This document shows, one piece after another, positions 27,336 through 36,438 of a stretch of DNA of 64,000 nucleotides. The first letter of the stretch is position 1, and each line of letters opens with the position of its first letter. The DNA comes from Marinobacter pelagius (lineage in GTDB: Bacteria; Pseudomonadota; Gammaproteobacteria; Pseudomonadales; Oleiphilaceae). A program made the translations under genes and the position numbers. Location of the stretch: contig NZ_QNRO01000017.1 of assembly GCF_003315345.1 (NCBI RefSeq), positions 28,966 through 92,965 of the forward strand. The letters run 5' to 3'. The notes below the pieces were generated by a model that was not told where the DNA came from, ran no database searches, and saw nothing but the letters and a program-made list of their open reading frames with translations.

Positions 27336-28370
27336 TCACCCCGAAACCCGAACCAACTGCTTCCCAAAATTCCTCCCCTTCAACATCCCTTTGAAAGCAT
27401 CCACCGCATTCTCCAGCCCATCGGCAACGGTCTCCCTGTACTTCAACTCCCCACCGGCAACCCGGGAAGCCAGAATATCGGTAATCTCCTGATGCCTATC
27501 CTGCCACTCAGTCACCAGGAAAAACCGATGCTCCGGCACCGGATCCAGGGCCTTGAGTACGTGAAATGGCGTTTCCACTTCCGTCATATCCTTGGCGTTA
27601 TAAGCGGACACATACCCACAAATCGGCACCCGCGCTCCGGGGTTGAGCAACGGCGCCACAGCGCGGGTCACCGCACCACCCACGTTCTCGAAATAGATAT
27701 CGATCCCGTCCGGGCAAGCCGCCTTCAGATCTGCCTCCAGGTTGCCGGCCTTGTAATCGACACAGGCATCAAACCCCAGCTCCTCGACCACAAACCGGCA
27801 TTTCTCGGGACCACCGGCCACACCAACCACGCGACAACCTTCGGTCTTGGCCGTCTGGCCAACCACTGTACCCACCGGCCCGGAAGCCGCAGAAACCACC
27901 ACAGTCTCGCCCGACTGGGGCTTGCCCACATACATCAGGCCGCAATACCCCGTGCGCCCCGGCATACCGGCCACACCCAGGTAAGCCTGCAGTGGAACGC
28001 CTTCCTTCTGCTGAATCTTGTAAACCATCGGCGCATCAGCAGGGAAGGTCACATACTCCTGCCAACCGGAATAGCAGGTAACCAGATCACCCACCTTCAG
28101 CTTGTCGGACCGTGACTCAACCACCTGAGCGACACTCTCGCCAACAATCACCTCATCAATCCCGATCGGATCCATATACCCCTTGGCATCATTCATCCGG
28201 GGACGCATGTAGGGATCCAGCGACAGCCAAAGCACTTTGGCAACCACTTCACCATCCCCCGGTGCCCGAACTGGCCGCTCCTCCATGACCAGATCAGCGT
28301 CCTGAATTTCCCCCTCGGGCCGCTTCTTCAACACGATTGCTCGATTCTTGTATTCGCTCACTTGGGACAC
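27336..28370 (-). CDS. NADPH-dependent MDR oxidoreductase, CurA/leukotriene B4 dehydrogenase-like
   Basis: A 344-residue zinc-independent medium-chain reductase. Family features are LSLDPYMRPRMNDAKGYMDP near residue 50, GVAGMPGRTGYCGLMYVGKP, the cofactor motif VSAASGPVGTVVGQTAKTEG (about 155-174) and VDYKAGNLEADLKAACPDGI with YFENVGG. Such enzymes (E. coli CurA/YncB, mammalian 15-oxoprostaglandin reductase) reduce alpha,beta-unsaturated ketones and aldehydes. The natural substrate is unknown. The gene is transcribed alone and is flanked on both sides by palindromic repeat clusters B and C. Confidence 0.92.
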   Translation of the reverse strand: MSQVSEYKNRAIVLKKRPEGEIQDADLVMEERPVRAPGDGEVVAKVLWLSLDPYMRPRMNDAKGYMDPIGIDEVIVGESVAQVVESRSDKLKVGDLVTCYSGWQEYVTFPADAPMVYKIQQKEGVPLQAYLGVAGMPGRTGYCGLMYVGKPQSGETVVVSAASGPVGTVVGQTAKTEGCRVVGVAGGPEKCRFVVEELGFDACVDYKAGNLEADLKAACPDGIDIYFENVGGAVTRAVAPLLNPGARVPICGYVSAYNAKDMTEVETPFHVLKALDPVPEHRFFLVTEWQDRHQEITDILASRVAGGELKYRETVADGLENAVDAFKGMLKGRNFGKQLVRVSG

Positions 28371-28459
28371 CTGCCTATTTAGGTTGCATTACGAAACCAG
28401 ATTAGAGTGCCGGAGAATAGGCGGTGGGTCAATGTCCCGAGGGCCAGGGCCTTGCCTCA

Positions 28460-28598
28460 GGGGTCAGATGAACTCGTTCATCTGACCCCAAATTCAACTC
28501 CCCCCAAAGCTCGCGGGCAAAGTCGGGGTCAGAAGAAGGCTTTCTTCAGACCCCAGGCCACATACTCAGGGGTCAGATGAACTTGTTCATCTGACCCC
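28460..28598. repeat. Palindromic repeat cluster C (3 copies) in the 374-base gap before vgrG
   Basis: Copies at 28460-28489 (perfectly paired, GATGAAC), 28525-28554 (A·A, GAAGAA) and 28569-28598 (perfectly paired, GATGAAC). The first two and their spacer resemble the unit of cluster B (same spacing of 65 bases). The cluster occupies most of the gap between the CurA-like gene and vgrG; the rest, 28599-28744, should hold the vgrG promoter but no clear -35/-10 pair was found. Confidence 0.92.
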
Positions 28599-28744
28599 AT
28601 CTTCAATCTCGTCTCCCAACTCTGGATTTTCTCCAAACGCACTGGTACCTTTCCCAACTCTGCGGGACCACCCATCAAGGATCCGATGGCTAGTTTCCCC
28701 GCACCGATTCAACGGACCGAATCAACCCTTCAAGGACTGAAGAC

Positions 28745-30889
28745 ATGCCCCAGGCAAGCGGATTGCAGTTCACCGCCCGTGTCGGTGACTTCCCCTCTGA
28801 TCATTTCGCCGTGGTCGCCTTTGCGCTGACCGAGAGCCTCTCCGAGCTGTTCCAGGGCCGACTGGAACTGGCCAGCACCGACCCCGATGTTTCTGCCGAC
28901 GCCATGCTGGAACAACCCGTCGACCTGGTGGTCTGGCAGGACGGCCACCCCCTGCGACGATTCACCGGCGTGGTCAACGAATTCGCCCGGGGCGACACCG
29001 GCCATCGCCGCACCCGCTATGAAGTTGTCTTCCAGCCACCCCTGTGGCGCCTGGGCCTGATGCACAACAGCCGCATCTTCCAGGGCCAGAGTCCCGAGGC
29101 CATTATCCGCACCCTGCTGGAAGAACGGGGCATCGTGGATACGATATTTGATCTCAAGCGGGTCCCACAGGAACGGGAATACTGCGTCCAGCACCGGGAA
29201 AGCGACCTGGCCTTTATCGAGAGGCTGGCGGCGGAAGAAGGCTGGCACTACCGTTACCAGCACGGCAGCGTGGACGGGGAAGAGCAACCCGCTCTGATCT
29301 TTGCCGATCATCACGGCGATGCCCCGAAACTGGAGTCGGCAACTTACAATAGCCAAGCCGGGGGCAGCACCCGGCAGCCGTGCATCTTCCGCTTCCAATA
29401 CCAGGAGCGGGTCCGCGCCGCCTCGGTGGCCCTCAAGGATTACACCTTCAGGAACCCCGCCTACGCCCTGATGCACGAACAGGGCGCGGCCAACCTGAAC
29501 CACCGCGAAGACTACCAGCACTACGACTACCCCGGCCGCTACAAGGCCGATGCCAGTGGCCAGCCCTTCACCCGGGCCCGCCTGGACGCCCTGAGAAACG
29601 ATGCGTCCACCGGCCACGGTGAGAGCAACCGGCCTGATTTCACCCCCGGCGCCAGACTCCCGCTCACTGACCACGACAACGAAGCCCTGAACCGGGAGTG
29701 GTTAATCACCGCCGTCACCCACACCGGCAAGCAGCCCCAAGCCCTGGAGGAGGAGAGCGGCCAGCAACCGGCCACCTACCATAACTTCTTCAACGTGGTT
29801 CCAGCGGACAGAACCTGGCGACCGAGAACAGACCACAAGCCAATCATGGACGGCCCCCAGATCGCCATTGTCACCGGCCCGGAGGGCGAGGAAATCCACT
29901 GCGACGAACACGGCCGGGTGAAGGTCCGGTTTCCGTGGGATCGGCGCCTGCGGCCAAGCGAGGTAGAGAGCGGGAAGAACGACGAACACAGCAGCGCCTG
30001 GCTCCGCGTCAGTCAGGGCTGGGCCGGCGGCCAATATGGTTTCATGGCTCTTCCGAGAATCGGCCACGAAGTCATCGTCAGCTTCCTGGACGGCGATCCG
30101 GACCAGCCGATCATCACCGGCCGAACCTACCACGCCACTAACACGCCGCCCTATGCATTACCGGAGCACAAGACCCGAACCACCCTGAAAACCAAGACCC
30201 ACAAGGGCGAGGGCAGCAACGAACTGCGCTTTGAGGACGAGGCTGGAGAAGAGCAGATCTACATTCACGCCCAGAAAGACCTGGACCTGCTCACCGAGCA
30301 CAACCGCACCGAGGTCCTCCGGAACGACAGCCACCGAACCGTGGAAGGGCAGTACTACAGCCATGTAAAAGGCAAAGAACACTGCACGACCAATGGGGAA
30401 AAACGGGTGTCCATAGGGGGCGACTGCAGCCAGACCATAACCGGCACTTTCCACCAGAAGACCGGCCAGACCATGGCCTCCGAAGCCCATACCGAAGTCC
30501 ACCACAAGGCCGGCGCCAAGGTTGTCCTGGATGCAGGAACAGAACTCACCATCGCCGGCGGCGGCAGCTTCATCAAGCTGAACGCCAGTGGCGTGACTCT
30601 CAGTGGGCCGGGAATAAAAATCAATTCCGGCGGCGCGCCTGGAAAAGGGGCCGGCCAGTCTGCGGGCGTCCCCGAGCTGCCCCGGCTGCTTGAGGATGTT
30701 CCACCGGAATCGATCAGTCCTGCAGCACTGGCGACTGTGGATCAGCGCCAGACGGCCAACCCGGATAACCTCGTCCATGACGGATATAAAAGGCCGGAAA
30801 GGATGTTGATCGTGGACATCATCGGTGGCCAATCGACACTGGAAGAAGTAACCGTTGAAACCATTTCGGATAAGGGGTCAAAGGAATGA
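28745..30889 (+). CDS. vgrG: Type VI secretion spike protein VgrG
   Basis: A 714-residue VgrG. The gp27-like base spans roughly residues 1-350 (QFTARVGDFPSDHFAVVAFA; REYCVQHRESDLAFIERLAA with EEGWHYRY), the gp5 OB domain follows (IAIVTGPEGEEIHCDEHGRV, about 373; VKVRFPWDRR; SQGWAGGQYGFMALPRIGHE) and then the beta-helix with repeated short motifs. A tail of about 70 residues after the needle (from GGAPGKGAG) is specific and may contact cargo. AAGGA precedes the ATG. It trimerises at the tip of the T6SS tube. Its stop overlaps the effector gene by 4 bases. No hcp, PAAR, adaptor or sheath gene is in the window, so this is an orphan vgrG module. Confidence 0.95.
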   Translation: MPQASGLQFTARVGDFPSDHFAVVAFALTESLSELFQGRLELASTDPDVSADAMLEQPVDLVVWQDGHPLRRFTGVVNEFARGDTGHRRTRYEVVFQPPLWRLGLMHNSRIFQGQSPEAIIRTLLEERGIVDTIFDLKRVPQEREYCVQHRESDLAFIERLAAEEGWHYRYQHGSVDGEEQPALIFADHHGDAPKLESATYNSQAGGSTRQPCIFRFQYQERVRAASVALKDYTFRNPAYALMHEQGAANLNHREDYQHYDYPGRYKADASGQPFTRARLDALRNDASTGHGESNRPDFTPGARLPLTDHDNEALNREWLITAVTHTGKQPQALEEESGQQPATYHNFFNVVPADRTWRPRTDHKPIMDGPQIAIVTGPEGEEIHCDEHGRVKVRFPWDRRLRPSEVESGKNDEHSSAWLRVSQGWAGGQYGFMALPRIGHEVIVSFLDGDPDQPIITGRTYHATNTPPYALPEHKTRTTLKTKTHKGEGSNELRFEDEAGEEQIYIHAQKDLDLLTEHNRTEVLRNDSHRTVEGQYYSHVKGKEHCTTNGEKRVSIGGDCSQTITGTFHQKTGQTMASEAHTEVHHKAGAKVVLDAGTELTIAGGGSFIKLNASGVTLSGPGIKINSGGAPGKGAGQSAGVPELPRLLEDVPPESISPAALATVDQRQTANPDNLVHDGYKRPERMLIVDIIGGQSTLEEVTVETISDKGSKE

Positions 30890-33800
30890 CCGATCTTGCG
30901 AATTTCACCGATGAGAGCCTGAACCAATCCCTGCGCCGGCGAGCTGAGTATGATGACAACGAGCCAGGCAACCTGGTTTTGAAGGTCCCCACCCAGGCTG
31001 GCGGCCATCTGACCCTCCCGCTGGTGGAGCGCGCCCGTTCCAATATCGAGCAGGAGGAGTATCAGGAAAACACTCTCCTGAGAATCAAACCCCTGGCCGA
31101 AATCCAGAGCAACCTGCCCGTGAAATCCGGCGGCCTGACCTTCCACACCGGACGAAGCGTGGCACTGCTCAGGCCCGGCTACTTCTATGTTTTTCGTGGC
31201 GACGCTCTGTGGCGGGAACTCGAGATCAACACCGAGGGCATGATGAGTGACATTGATGTGCAATCGGCGCGCTCTGAATGGGAGGCAGAGCCCTCCGACA
31301 CCTTCCGCGCCCGGCCGGCTGTGGGTGAATGGCAGCACGACATCCTGGTCCCGGCCATGTTGCAGGGACAGACCGTCATCCAGGACATTCGTGTCGCCTA
31401 CAGCGAAGTGCAGTGGGATTGGCACTACGTTCGTCGGCTGGAGCAGGACGCGAAATCGCTGAGGATCAGGACAACCAGAATCGATCATGCCTGGCCTGCG
31501 GCCCTTGTGGATGACATCAACTTCGCGAGTGGTTACCCCGCATCGCCGATTCAGCAGGTGGATGGCCTTCGGGCACGGGATCTTGGAATTGAGTTGATGT
31601 TGGAGAATCCCAGTGATTTTAAGCTCGGTTTTGAGGGGCCTGGTGAGGGTGAGCTTTGCGTGAAATTGGCTGATCGAATAAAGCAAGCCAAAGAGAAATC
31701 CACCGACCCAATTGATCTTGAGTTGACGTGTGGCCCTGGAGAGGACCTGATTAACGGACATCGCGAGCAAAAAGGCCTGGTCTGCATAGCTCTTCCAGAC
31801 CCCCTTTTCCAGCTCCGTCACTCTCTTGTCCAGCTACACCTTGCGCTGCACTACCTGGATGCCGTGGATATTTCGATCCAGAGCAATCCAATCGTCCATT
31901 CTGCGATGCTGATTCGCCAGGCCATATTCGACCCAAGGCCGGATGGTGGTCCTTCCGATTTGTCTCGTTATGCGAGTGCCATCGACCGACAAAAACTGGA
32001 TAAGGTGCTTGATACCGAGGAAAAAGATCATGCCATTCGCGTGATAGAGAACCATGTTGAGCGGGCTGGTAACTTTCTGACCGAACCGTCATTCGCTGCC
32101 GCCCTGAATGACTACCGAGAATCCGGTGACCACGCCATCTGCGAAGCTTATCTGCTTGCGACCGATCTGATGAATGTACTTCAACAGATTCCGGGTGTTG
32201 TAAAAGCTCAAGGCAAACCCTTTGACGACGGCATATACGCCACCCTGAAAAACTGGATAACGGATGAAAGGTTCCTTGAAGCTTGGGCGCCTCAGGAGGG
32301 AGCAGGCAAAGGGGATGAATCAGGGCCAGGGACCTCGTTTTACCAAAAGCTTGTACATCTGGCACAGAATCAAACCGAAATAGATGAGGCCTTGCTGGAT
32401 CGCCTCAATCTGCAATCCCTTGCGTACCTGGAACATCAGATCCGTGAGAAGGATTCAGGTGATAGCGCACTGAAAGACCTTTCCAATGCCGGCAAAGTGG
32501 GTGGCCTGATCTCTGGCGCCTTGAGTAAATGGAGTACCGCCATTCTGACCGTTTCCAGGCGCCTGATTGAACAGGGTGCCGTTGAGCAGATTGAACTACT
32601 GCGCGTGATGCAGGCGGCTGCATCCAATATGGTGCTCGCGGATCCTGATCTCGCCGGTATCCGGGTTATGGACAGGGCCCGTGCTGTCAGCCAGGGCACA
32701 ATCCTCGGACTGCAGGGTAACGGGCTGAATCGCGGGCTGACGGAGTTTGATCGCACCGAGGGGGTGCTGACCCGGAAGAACGATTATCTGTATGCAGACC
32801 TGTTTGAAGAATCCGGCCAGACGATGGCCTCCACCAGCCCCGCGCGAGCAGCGGCTGAATTTGAGGACACGATCAATAAAGTGGCTGCGGGAACTATGGT
32901 CTTCTACGTTGCCGAGGGCCATGAAGAAGCGAAAAAGCTGAGTTTGGTGAAAGTGGACTTCGCAAAGCGAGAGGGGCGGGTGGTTGATGGTCCGGCCGTT
33001 TCTCGTGGGTTGGTGGCTTTGGCGGCGTTTAATTTGTTTGTCGAATTTCGTTCGTTCTTGACAGCTTATGACGCGGAACAAGGGAACTCCACATTGGCGT
33101 TCGCCAAGACATTTGGTGGCGCAACGGCTGATCTGATTGCAGCTCAGCTGAAACTCAATGTTGTATTGGGAGATCTGGGTCTCAAACAGGCAAGCACATA
33201 CCAATTCGCTTCCCGTCCCCTTTTCGATTTGAAGAATTGGTGGTTTGTGGGCAAGCGGCTGGAAAAAATAAAAGCCTCCACATTGGTTCGAACAGCGGGG
33301 CTGGCAAATTTTATTGCTGGCGGTATCGGCGTTGGCCTGAGTTTTTGGGAAATGAGGATCAGCTTGTCCAATAACGATTTCGACGCAGCTGCCGGGCATG
33401 GGATTGCAATGAGTGGTGGTGTTGTTTTCCTGGTTTCTCCTCTGATGGCTAATCTACTTGCCGTACCTGGTTGGGGGTGGGCTTTGTTTGGTATGGCAAT
33501 GGTCGTTGGTGGGGGCTTGTACGCAGGTATGGTGGCTGACGATTCGTTTGAAAAGCTTCTCAAACATGGACCCTTGGGCGATTTTCCGAATAATGAGCAA
33601 AGTTGGAATGACGATAAGGCCTACTATGGCCAGCTAATTACCCTCCTTTCGCCCATTCATGTGAGTGGAGAAAGGTATGCCGATATCGAGCCTGATTCAG
33701 CACTCTTTAATTCCGATTATCCACCGGAACCTGATGATTATGTTGTAACCATAAGGTTCCCATTGGTTAGCCGAATCAAGCTGTTAGGCCAGAGCCGGAC

Positions 33801-34242
33801 AGAATTGCCAGATAGATCCTTCAAGCTCGTTGTTCAGGAAATTGCCTACCACACATCGACGACGACCATCCCCTCTTCGGTGGCGGTCACGCCTGTTTCA
33901 GACACCCATATGCTCAAAGCTACACCACTGACGAAGATTGTGGCGAGGCAGTCATTGCCCCGGGAATCGGCTGTTCGCTTTCTCGTCAGGCGGGAGCTTA
34001 AGGAGAGTGAATACCAAAGTATTTTTTATCGGGAATCTGTAACCACTCGATTAAGGGTTGGTTTGCAGGCGACGCTGGAGACCGAATTGGGGCCTTTGGT
34101 ATTCCCGACGCCTGCCTACCCGGACTATGAACCTTTCGATGTCACTAGACACATGTATCCACCACCAAAGAGGCGAACGATATTGGATCCGTTTGCCCAG
34201 CCAAAGTCCCCATACTGGTATTTCGCCGAGGTAAATGTATGA
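30886..34242 (+). CDS. Candidate T6SS membrane-disrupting effector, VasX-like N terminus
   Basis: A 1118-residue protein overlapping vgrG by ATGA. The N-terminal region (about 1-190) carries TGRSVALLRPGYFYVFRGDA-LWREL (around residues 88-110), the hallmark of VasX/BTH_I2691-type T6SS cargo and MIX-like sorting regions. A long helical middle (about 230-780) has no recognised domain. Hydrophobic helices cluster at about 800-885 (ANFIAGGIGVGLSFW; GIAMSGGVVFLVSPLMANLL; PGWGWALFGMAMVVGGGLYA), consistent with a colicin-like pore. About 230 soluble residues follow. From about 31.6 kb onward the gene becomes visibly more A+T-rich than its 5' end and than vgrG, suggesting a swapped toxin part. Function is inferred from position, N-terminal motif and membrane helices. 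Confidence 0.78.
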   Translation: MTDLANFTDESLNQSLRRRAEYDDNEPGNLVLKVPTQAGGHLTLPLVERARSNIEQEEYQENTLLRIKPLAEIQSNLPVKSGGLTFHTGRSVALLRPGYFYVFRGDALWRELEINTEGMMSDIDVQSARSEWEAEPSDTFRARPAVGEWQHDILVPAMLQGQTVIQDIRVAYSEVQWDWHYVRRLEQDAKSLRIRTTRIDHAWPAALVDDINFASGYPASPIQQVDGLRARDLGIELMLENPSDFKLGFEGPGEGELCVKLADRIKQAKEKSTDPIDLELTCGPGEDLINGHREQKGLVCIALPDPLFQLRHSLVQLHLALHYLDAVDISIQSNPIVHSAMLIRQAIFDPRPDGGPSDLSRYASAIDRQKLDKVLDTEEKDHAIRVIENHVERAGNFLTEPSFAAALNDYRESGDHAICEAYLLATDLMNVLQQIPGVVKAQGKPFDDGIYATLKNWITDERFLEAWAPQEGAGKGDESGPGTSFYQKLVHLAQNQTEIDEALLDRLNLQSLAYLEHQIREKDSGDSALKDLSNAGKVGGLISGALSKWSTAILTVSRRLIEQGAVEQIELLRVMQAAASNMVLADPDLAGIRVMDRARAVSQGTILGLQGNGLNRGLTEFDRTEGVLTRKNDYLYADLFEESGQTMASTSPARAAAEFEDTINKVAAGTMVFYVAEGHEEAKKLSLVKVDFAKREGRVVDGPAVSRGLVALAAFNLFVEFRSFLTAYDAEQGNSTLAFAKTFGGATADLIAAQLKLNVVLGDLGLKQASTYQFASRPLFDLKNWWFVGKRLEKIKASTLVRTAGLANFIAGGIGVGLSFWEMRISLSNNDFDAAAGHGIAMSGGVVFLVSPLMANLLAVPGWGWALFGMAMVVGGGLYAGMVADDSFEKLLKHGPLGDFPNNEQSWNDDKAYYGQLITLLSPIHVSGERYADIEPDSALFNSDYPPEPDDYVVTIRFPLVSRIKLLGQSRTELPDRSFKLVVQEIAYHTSTTTIPSSVAVTPVSDTHMLKATPLTKIVARQSLPRESAVRFLVRRELKESEYQSIFYRESVTTRLRVGLQATLETELGPLVFPTPAYPDYEPFDVTRHMYPPPKRRTILDPFAQPKSPYWYFAEVNV

Positions 34243-35309
34243 CGAAACTGGACCGCCCGAGATTTGCGGACACTGCCTTTAAATCGGATTCCATTTGCTC
34301 ACTTCCGGAGAGTCCGAGGAAACGAGAGCGGGTAGGCGATGAATTACAACCTGTGGGAACGTATGCGGGTACTAATCCGTATAACGGGATGCTGGAAGAT
34401 GTCGAAACGCTTCAGGATCATGACGCCGTTGATCCTGAATTCACCGACAAAGACTGGTGGTGGAATCATAACCGTATCCGATTTCTGAATGGAAAGATGG
34501 GGCTCAAGTTCTTGATTTTAGTGATTCCCTTTACGTGGGTCCTGTTGCTAGTTGTCGGCGGTATGGCGTTTATTGGGTGGGGATTGCTCGAATTGGCTAA
34601 GCAGTACGAGTGGTCGGGAATTCTGGTGGGCTTTTTCGCATTGGTCCTGCTACCTGGATGGATGTTGCTTTCCTTTTGGATGATTCGCCCAACTACCAAT
34701 TGGATTATGAGCACAGGCATAGGGTTTTTCCTGAAACCATTCGAGAAATTACTTGAGGGAAAATTCGACCAATCGCTCGAAGACGGTTGCAGTGAGTTCA
34801 ACCGAGTTACAGGGCAGGTTCGCTTCGCTTTGGGACGTAATCGTTTCTTTGAAGCGCCATTCGTTGAGTTTGATGCCTATGTTGAGCGGGTAGTCCAGCA
34901 GGGTGGCATTTTCTACAGATTGATGTTTGTTCACCGCTACACCCAGAAAACCTTCAATCAGACCTGGCTGAGTGGAGTGGAAGCATCCAAAAGTGATGTT
35001 TTAGCGTTGTGGGACATGCTCCAACGCTACATGGACGTAACCCAGCCCCTGCCAGATGTGCCTCGCCTGGAACCATTCCGTCATCTGGATCCAGTGACGC
35101 GTGAGCACGATGAAAAGAGCGGGCGAGATCCCCGCTACTGGCGGGATCTGGATATTGAGGCCTGGAAGATTGGAGGAGGAGTGGAGCTGTTGAACCGGTT
35201 ACGCAGTTACCCTTGGGGAAGCCGGGTTTGTAAGCTGACGCCTCAGCTGGGAAAGGTTTCGTTGGAGGAGTATCGGGAGATGCGGCCGGAGGGGGCCTGG
35301 CCGATTTGA
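34239..35309 (+). CDS. Candidate immunity protein for the VasX-like effector
   Basis: A 356-residue protein starting inside the effector stop (ATGA). Two or three membrane helices lie at about 86-165 (FLILVIPFTWVLLLVVGGMA; GILVGFFALVLLPGWMLLSF; NWIMSTGIGFFL), leaving a soluble C-terminal half with GRNRFFEAPFVEFDAYVERV and LEPFRHLDPVTREHD. This second half resembles proteins repeatedly found downstream of VasX-like effectors (a DUF6708-type sequence, from memory and not verified). An inner-membrane protein is expected to protect against a pore-forming toxin. Like the toxin C terminus it is A+T-richer than the surroundings. The immunity role is inference from position and topology; an accessory effector subunit is the alternative. 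Confidence 0.68.
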   Translation: MTKLDRPRFADTAFKSDSICSLPESPRKRERVGDELQPVGTYAGTNPYNGMLEDVETLQDHDAVDPEFTDKDWWWNHNRIRFLNGKMGLKFLILVIPFTWVLLLVVGGMAFIGWGLLELAKQYEWSGILVGFFALVLLPGWMLLSFWMIRPTTNWIMSTGIGFFLKPFEKLLEGKFDQSLEDGCSEFNRVTGQVRFALGRNRFFEAPFVEFDAYVERVVQQGGIFYRLMFVHRYTQKTFNQTWLSGVEASKSDVLALWDMLQRYMDVTQPLPDVPRLEPFRHLDPVTREHDEKSGRDPRYWRDLDIEAWKIGGGVELLNRLRSYPWGSRVCKLTPQLGKVSLEEYREMRPEGAWPI

Positions 35310-35335
35310 TGGGTTTGGGGGCAAGACCTGAAAAT

Positions 35336-35365
35336 GGGGTCAGAAGAAGGCTTTCTTCAGACCCC
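35336..35365. repeat. Palindromic repeat, cluster D (1 copy)
   Basis: One A·A copy with GAAGAA arm and GGCT loop, 26 bases after the immunity gene stop. It carries the CTGAAAATG left flank seen at clusters A and H. It separates the vgrG module from the toxin-antitoxin pair. Confidence 0.9.
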
Positions 35366-35453
35366 AGGGGGAAAGTGTCAAAATGCAACGGGCGTTGCAA
35401 ACTGCAACAAGCATGGTAGTCTGGTAAATATATGCGTAATAGGGGAGTTCGCC

Positions 35454-35867
35454 ATGACCACCGCGATTCGTCTTGATGACAACTTGGTTCGTCACGCCGC
35501 TGCCGAGGGGCAGGTTCATAGGCGTTCTACGCCGAAGCAGATTGAGTACTGGGCCGAGATTGGTCGCGCAGTTGCCGGGGAGGTGAGTGCGGAGGATCTG
35601 ATTGCCATTTTGCAGGGTATCCGGAAGGTGTCGGTTGAGCCTGTGACGGCAGAACCGGTGAGCAGTGATGATCTTTGGGCCGAGGTTGATCAGGCGCGGG
35701 AGAGTGGCGAGCTTGGTCGGTCTATTGCCCGTGGGCGGACGGTGTACCAGTCTTCTGCGGAAAAGCCGGGGTATCTCGAAGCCATCCATCCGGACGGCAC
35801 CCGGGAGGTAGGACAGTTTCGCAATGGACGCTTTGAAGCGCTGAGTGACCGTGACGACGCAGCCTGA
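35454..35867 (+). CDS. ParD-like antitoxin of a zeta-type toxin-antitoxin pair
   Basis: A 137-residue protein. The N terminus (MTTAIRLDDNLVRHAAAEGQ, then RRSTPKQIEYWAEIGRAV) is a ribbon-helix-helix-like segment of the ParD-like antitoxin family (PF11903 type). The middle is acidic (DDLWAEVDQARESGELGRSI), and the C terminus (PGYLEAIHPDGTREVGQFRN) is a compact strand-rich motif. ATG at 35454 behind AGGGGAG is chosen; the longer frame upstream runs into palindrome D. It overlaps the zeta toxin gene by 23 bases. It probably neutralises the kinase and represses the shared promoter. Confidence 0.8.
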   Translation: MTTAIRLDDNLVRHAAAEGQVHRRSTPKQIEYWAEIGRAVAGEVSAEDLIAILQGIRKVSVEPVTAEPVSSDDLWAEVDQARESGELGRSIARGRTVYQSSAEKPGYLEAIHPDGTREVGQFRNGRFEALSDRDDAA

Positions 35868-36429
35868 GCTCTGGTTGCTGGTGGGTGGCAACGGCGCCGG
35901 CAAATCGACTTTCTATGAGCGGTTTCTGGCCCGTCGCAATATCCCGTTCGTCAACGCTGACAGGATCGCCCGTACCCTGTGGCCGGATTACCCCGAAAAG
36001 CACAGTTACGAAGCGGCGCTGATTGCCGAAAAGGAGCGGCTCCGGCTGTTGGAAGAGCGCCAGAGCTTCTGTTTTGAAACGGTGTTTTCTCACCCGTCCA
36101 AAGTGGATTTCGTCGGCGCTGCCAAGGCTGCGGGCTTCCGCATCCGTCTGTTTTATTTCCATCTGGACCAGGTCAACCTCAACAAGGCGCGTGTTGCCTC
36201 CCGGGTACAAACTGGCGGCCATAACGTGCCCGAGACCAAGATAGAGCGTCGGATCCCCCGCACCCTGGCCAATCTTCGCCAGTGTATTGGGCTGGCGGAT
36301 GAGCTGCACCTGGTGGACAACTCCAGCCTGGATCAACCGTTTGTGCGTGTGGCGGCATGGGAGAACGGGGCATGGCGGGTCTATAAAGAGGAACTGCCAA
36401 CGTGGGCCAGGAGCCTGATCGATTCCTGA
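35845..36429 (+). CDS. Zeta-type toxin kinase
   Basis: A 194-residue P-loop kinase. Walker A is GGNGAGKS (residues 14-21, Lys20), followed by IPFVNADRIART with Asp39 at the catalytic-base position, EERQSFCFETVFSHPSK, and the lid segment RVASRVQTGGHNVPETKIER-RIPR. Zeta toxins phosphorylate UDP-N-acetylglucosamine (or related sugar nucleotides), blocking peptidoglycan synthesis. The start is GTG at 35845 or, less likely, GTG at 35851. Overlap with the antitoxin gene indicates coupled translation. All catalytic motifs are present, so it is probably active. Confidence 0.85.
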   Translation: MTVTTQPELWLLVGGNGAGKSTFYERFLARRNIPFVNADRIARTLWPDYPEKHSYEAALIAEKERLRLLEERQSFCFETVFSHPSKVDFVGAAKAAGFRIRLFYFHLDQVNLNKARVASRVQTGGHNVPETKIERRIPRTLANLRQCIGLADELHLVDNSSLDQPFVRVAAWENGAWRVYKEELPTWARSLIDS

Positions 36430-36438
36430 GAGCGAAGA

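Noticed and set aside
28371..36438. Prophage carrying a tail spike
   Set aside because: The vgrG resembles phage spike proteins, but there is no tail, capsid, lysis or integrase gene; T6SS module is the simpler reading.
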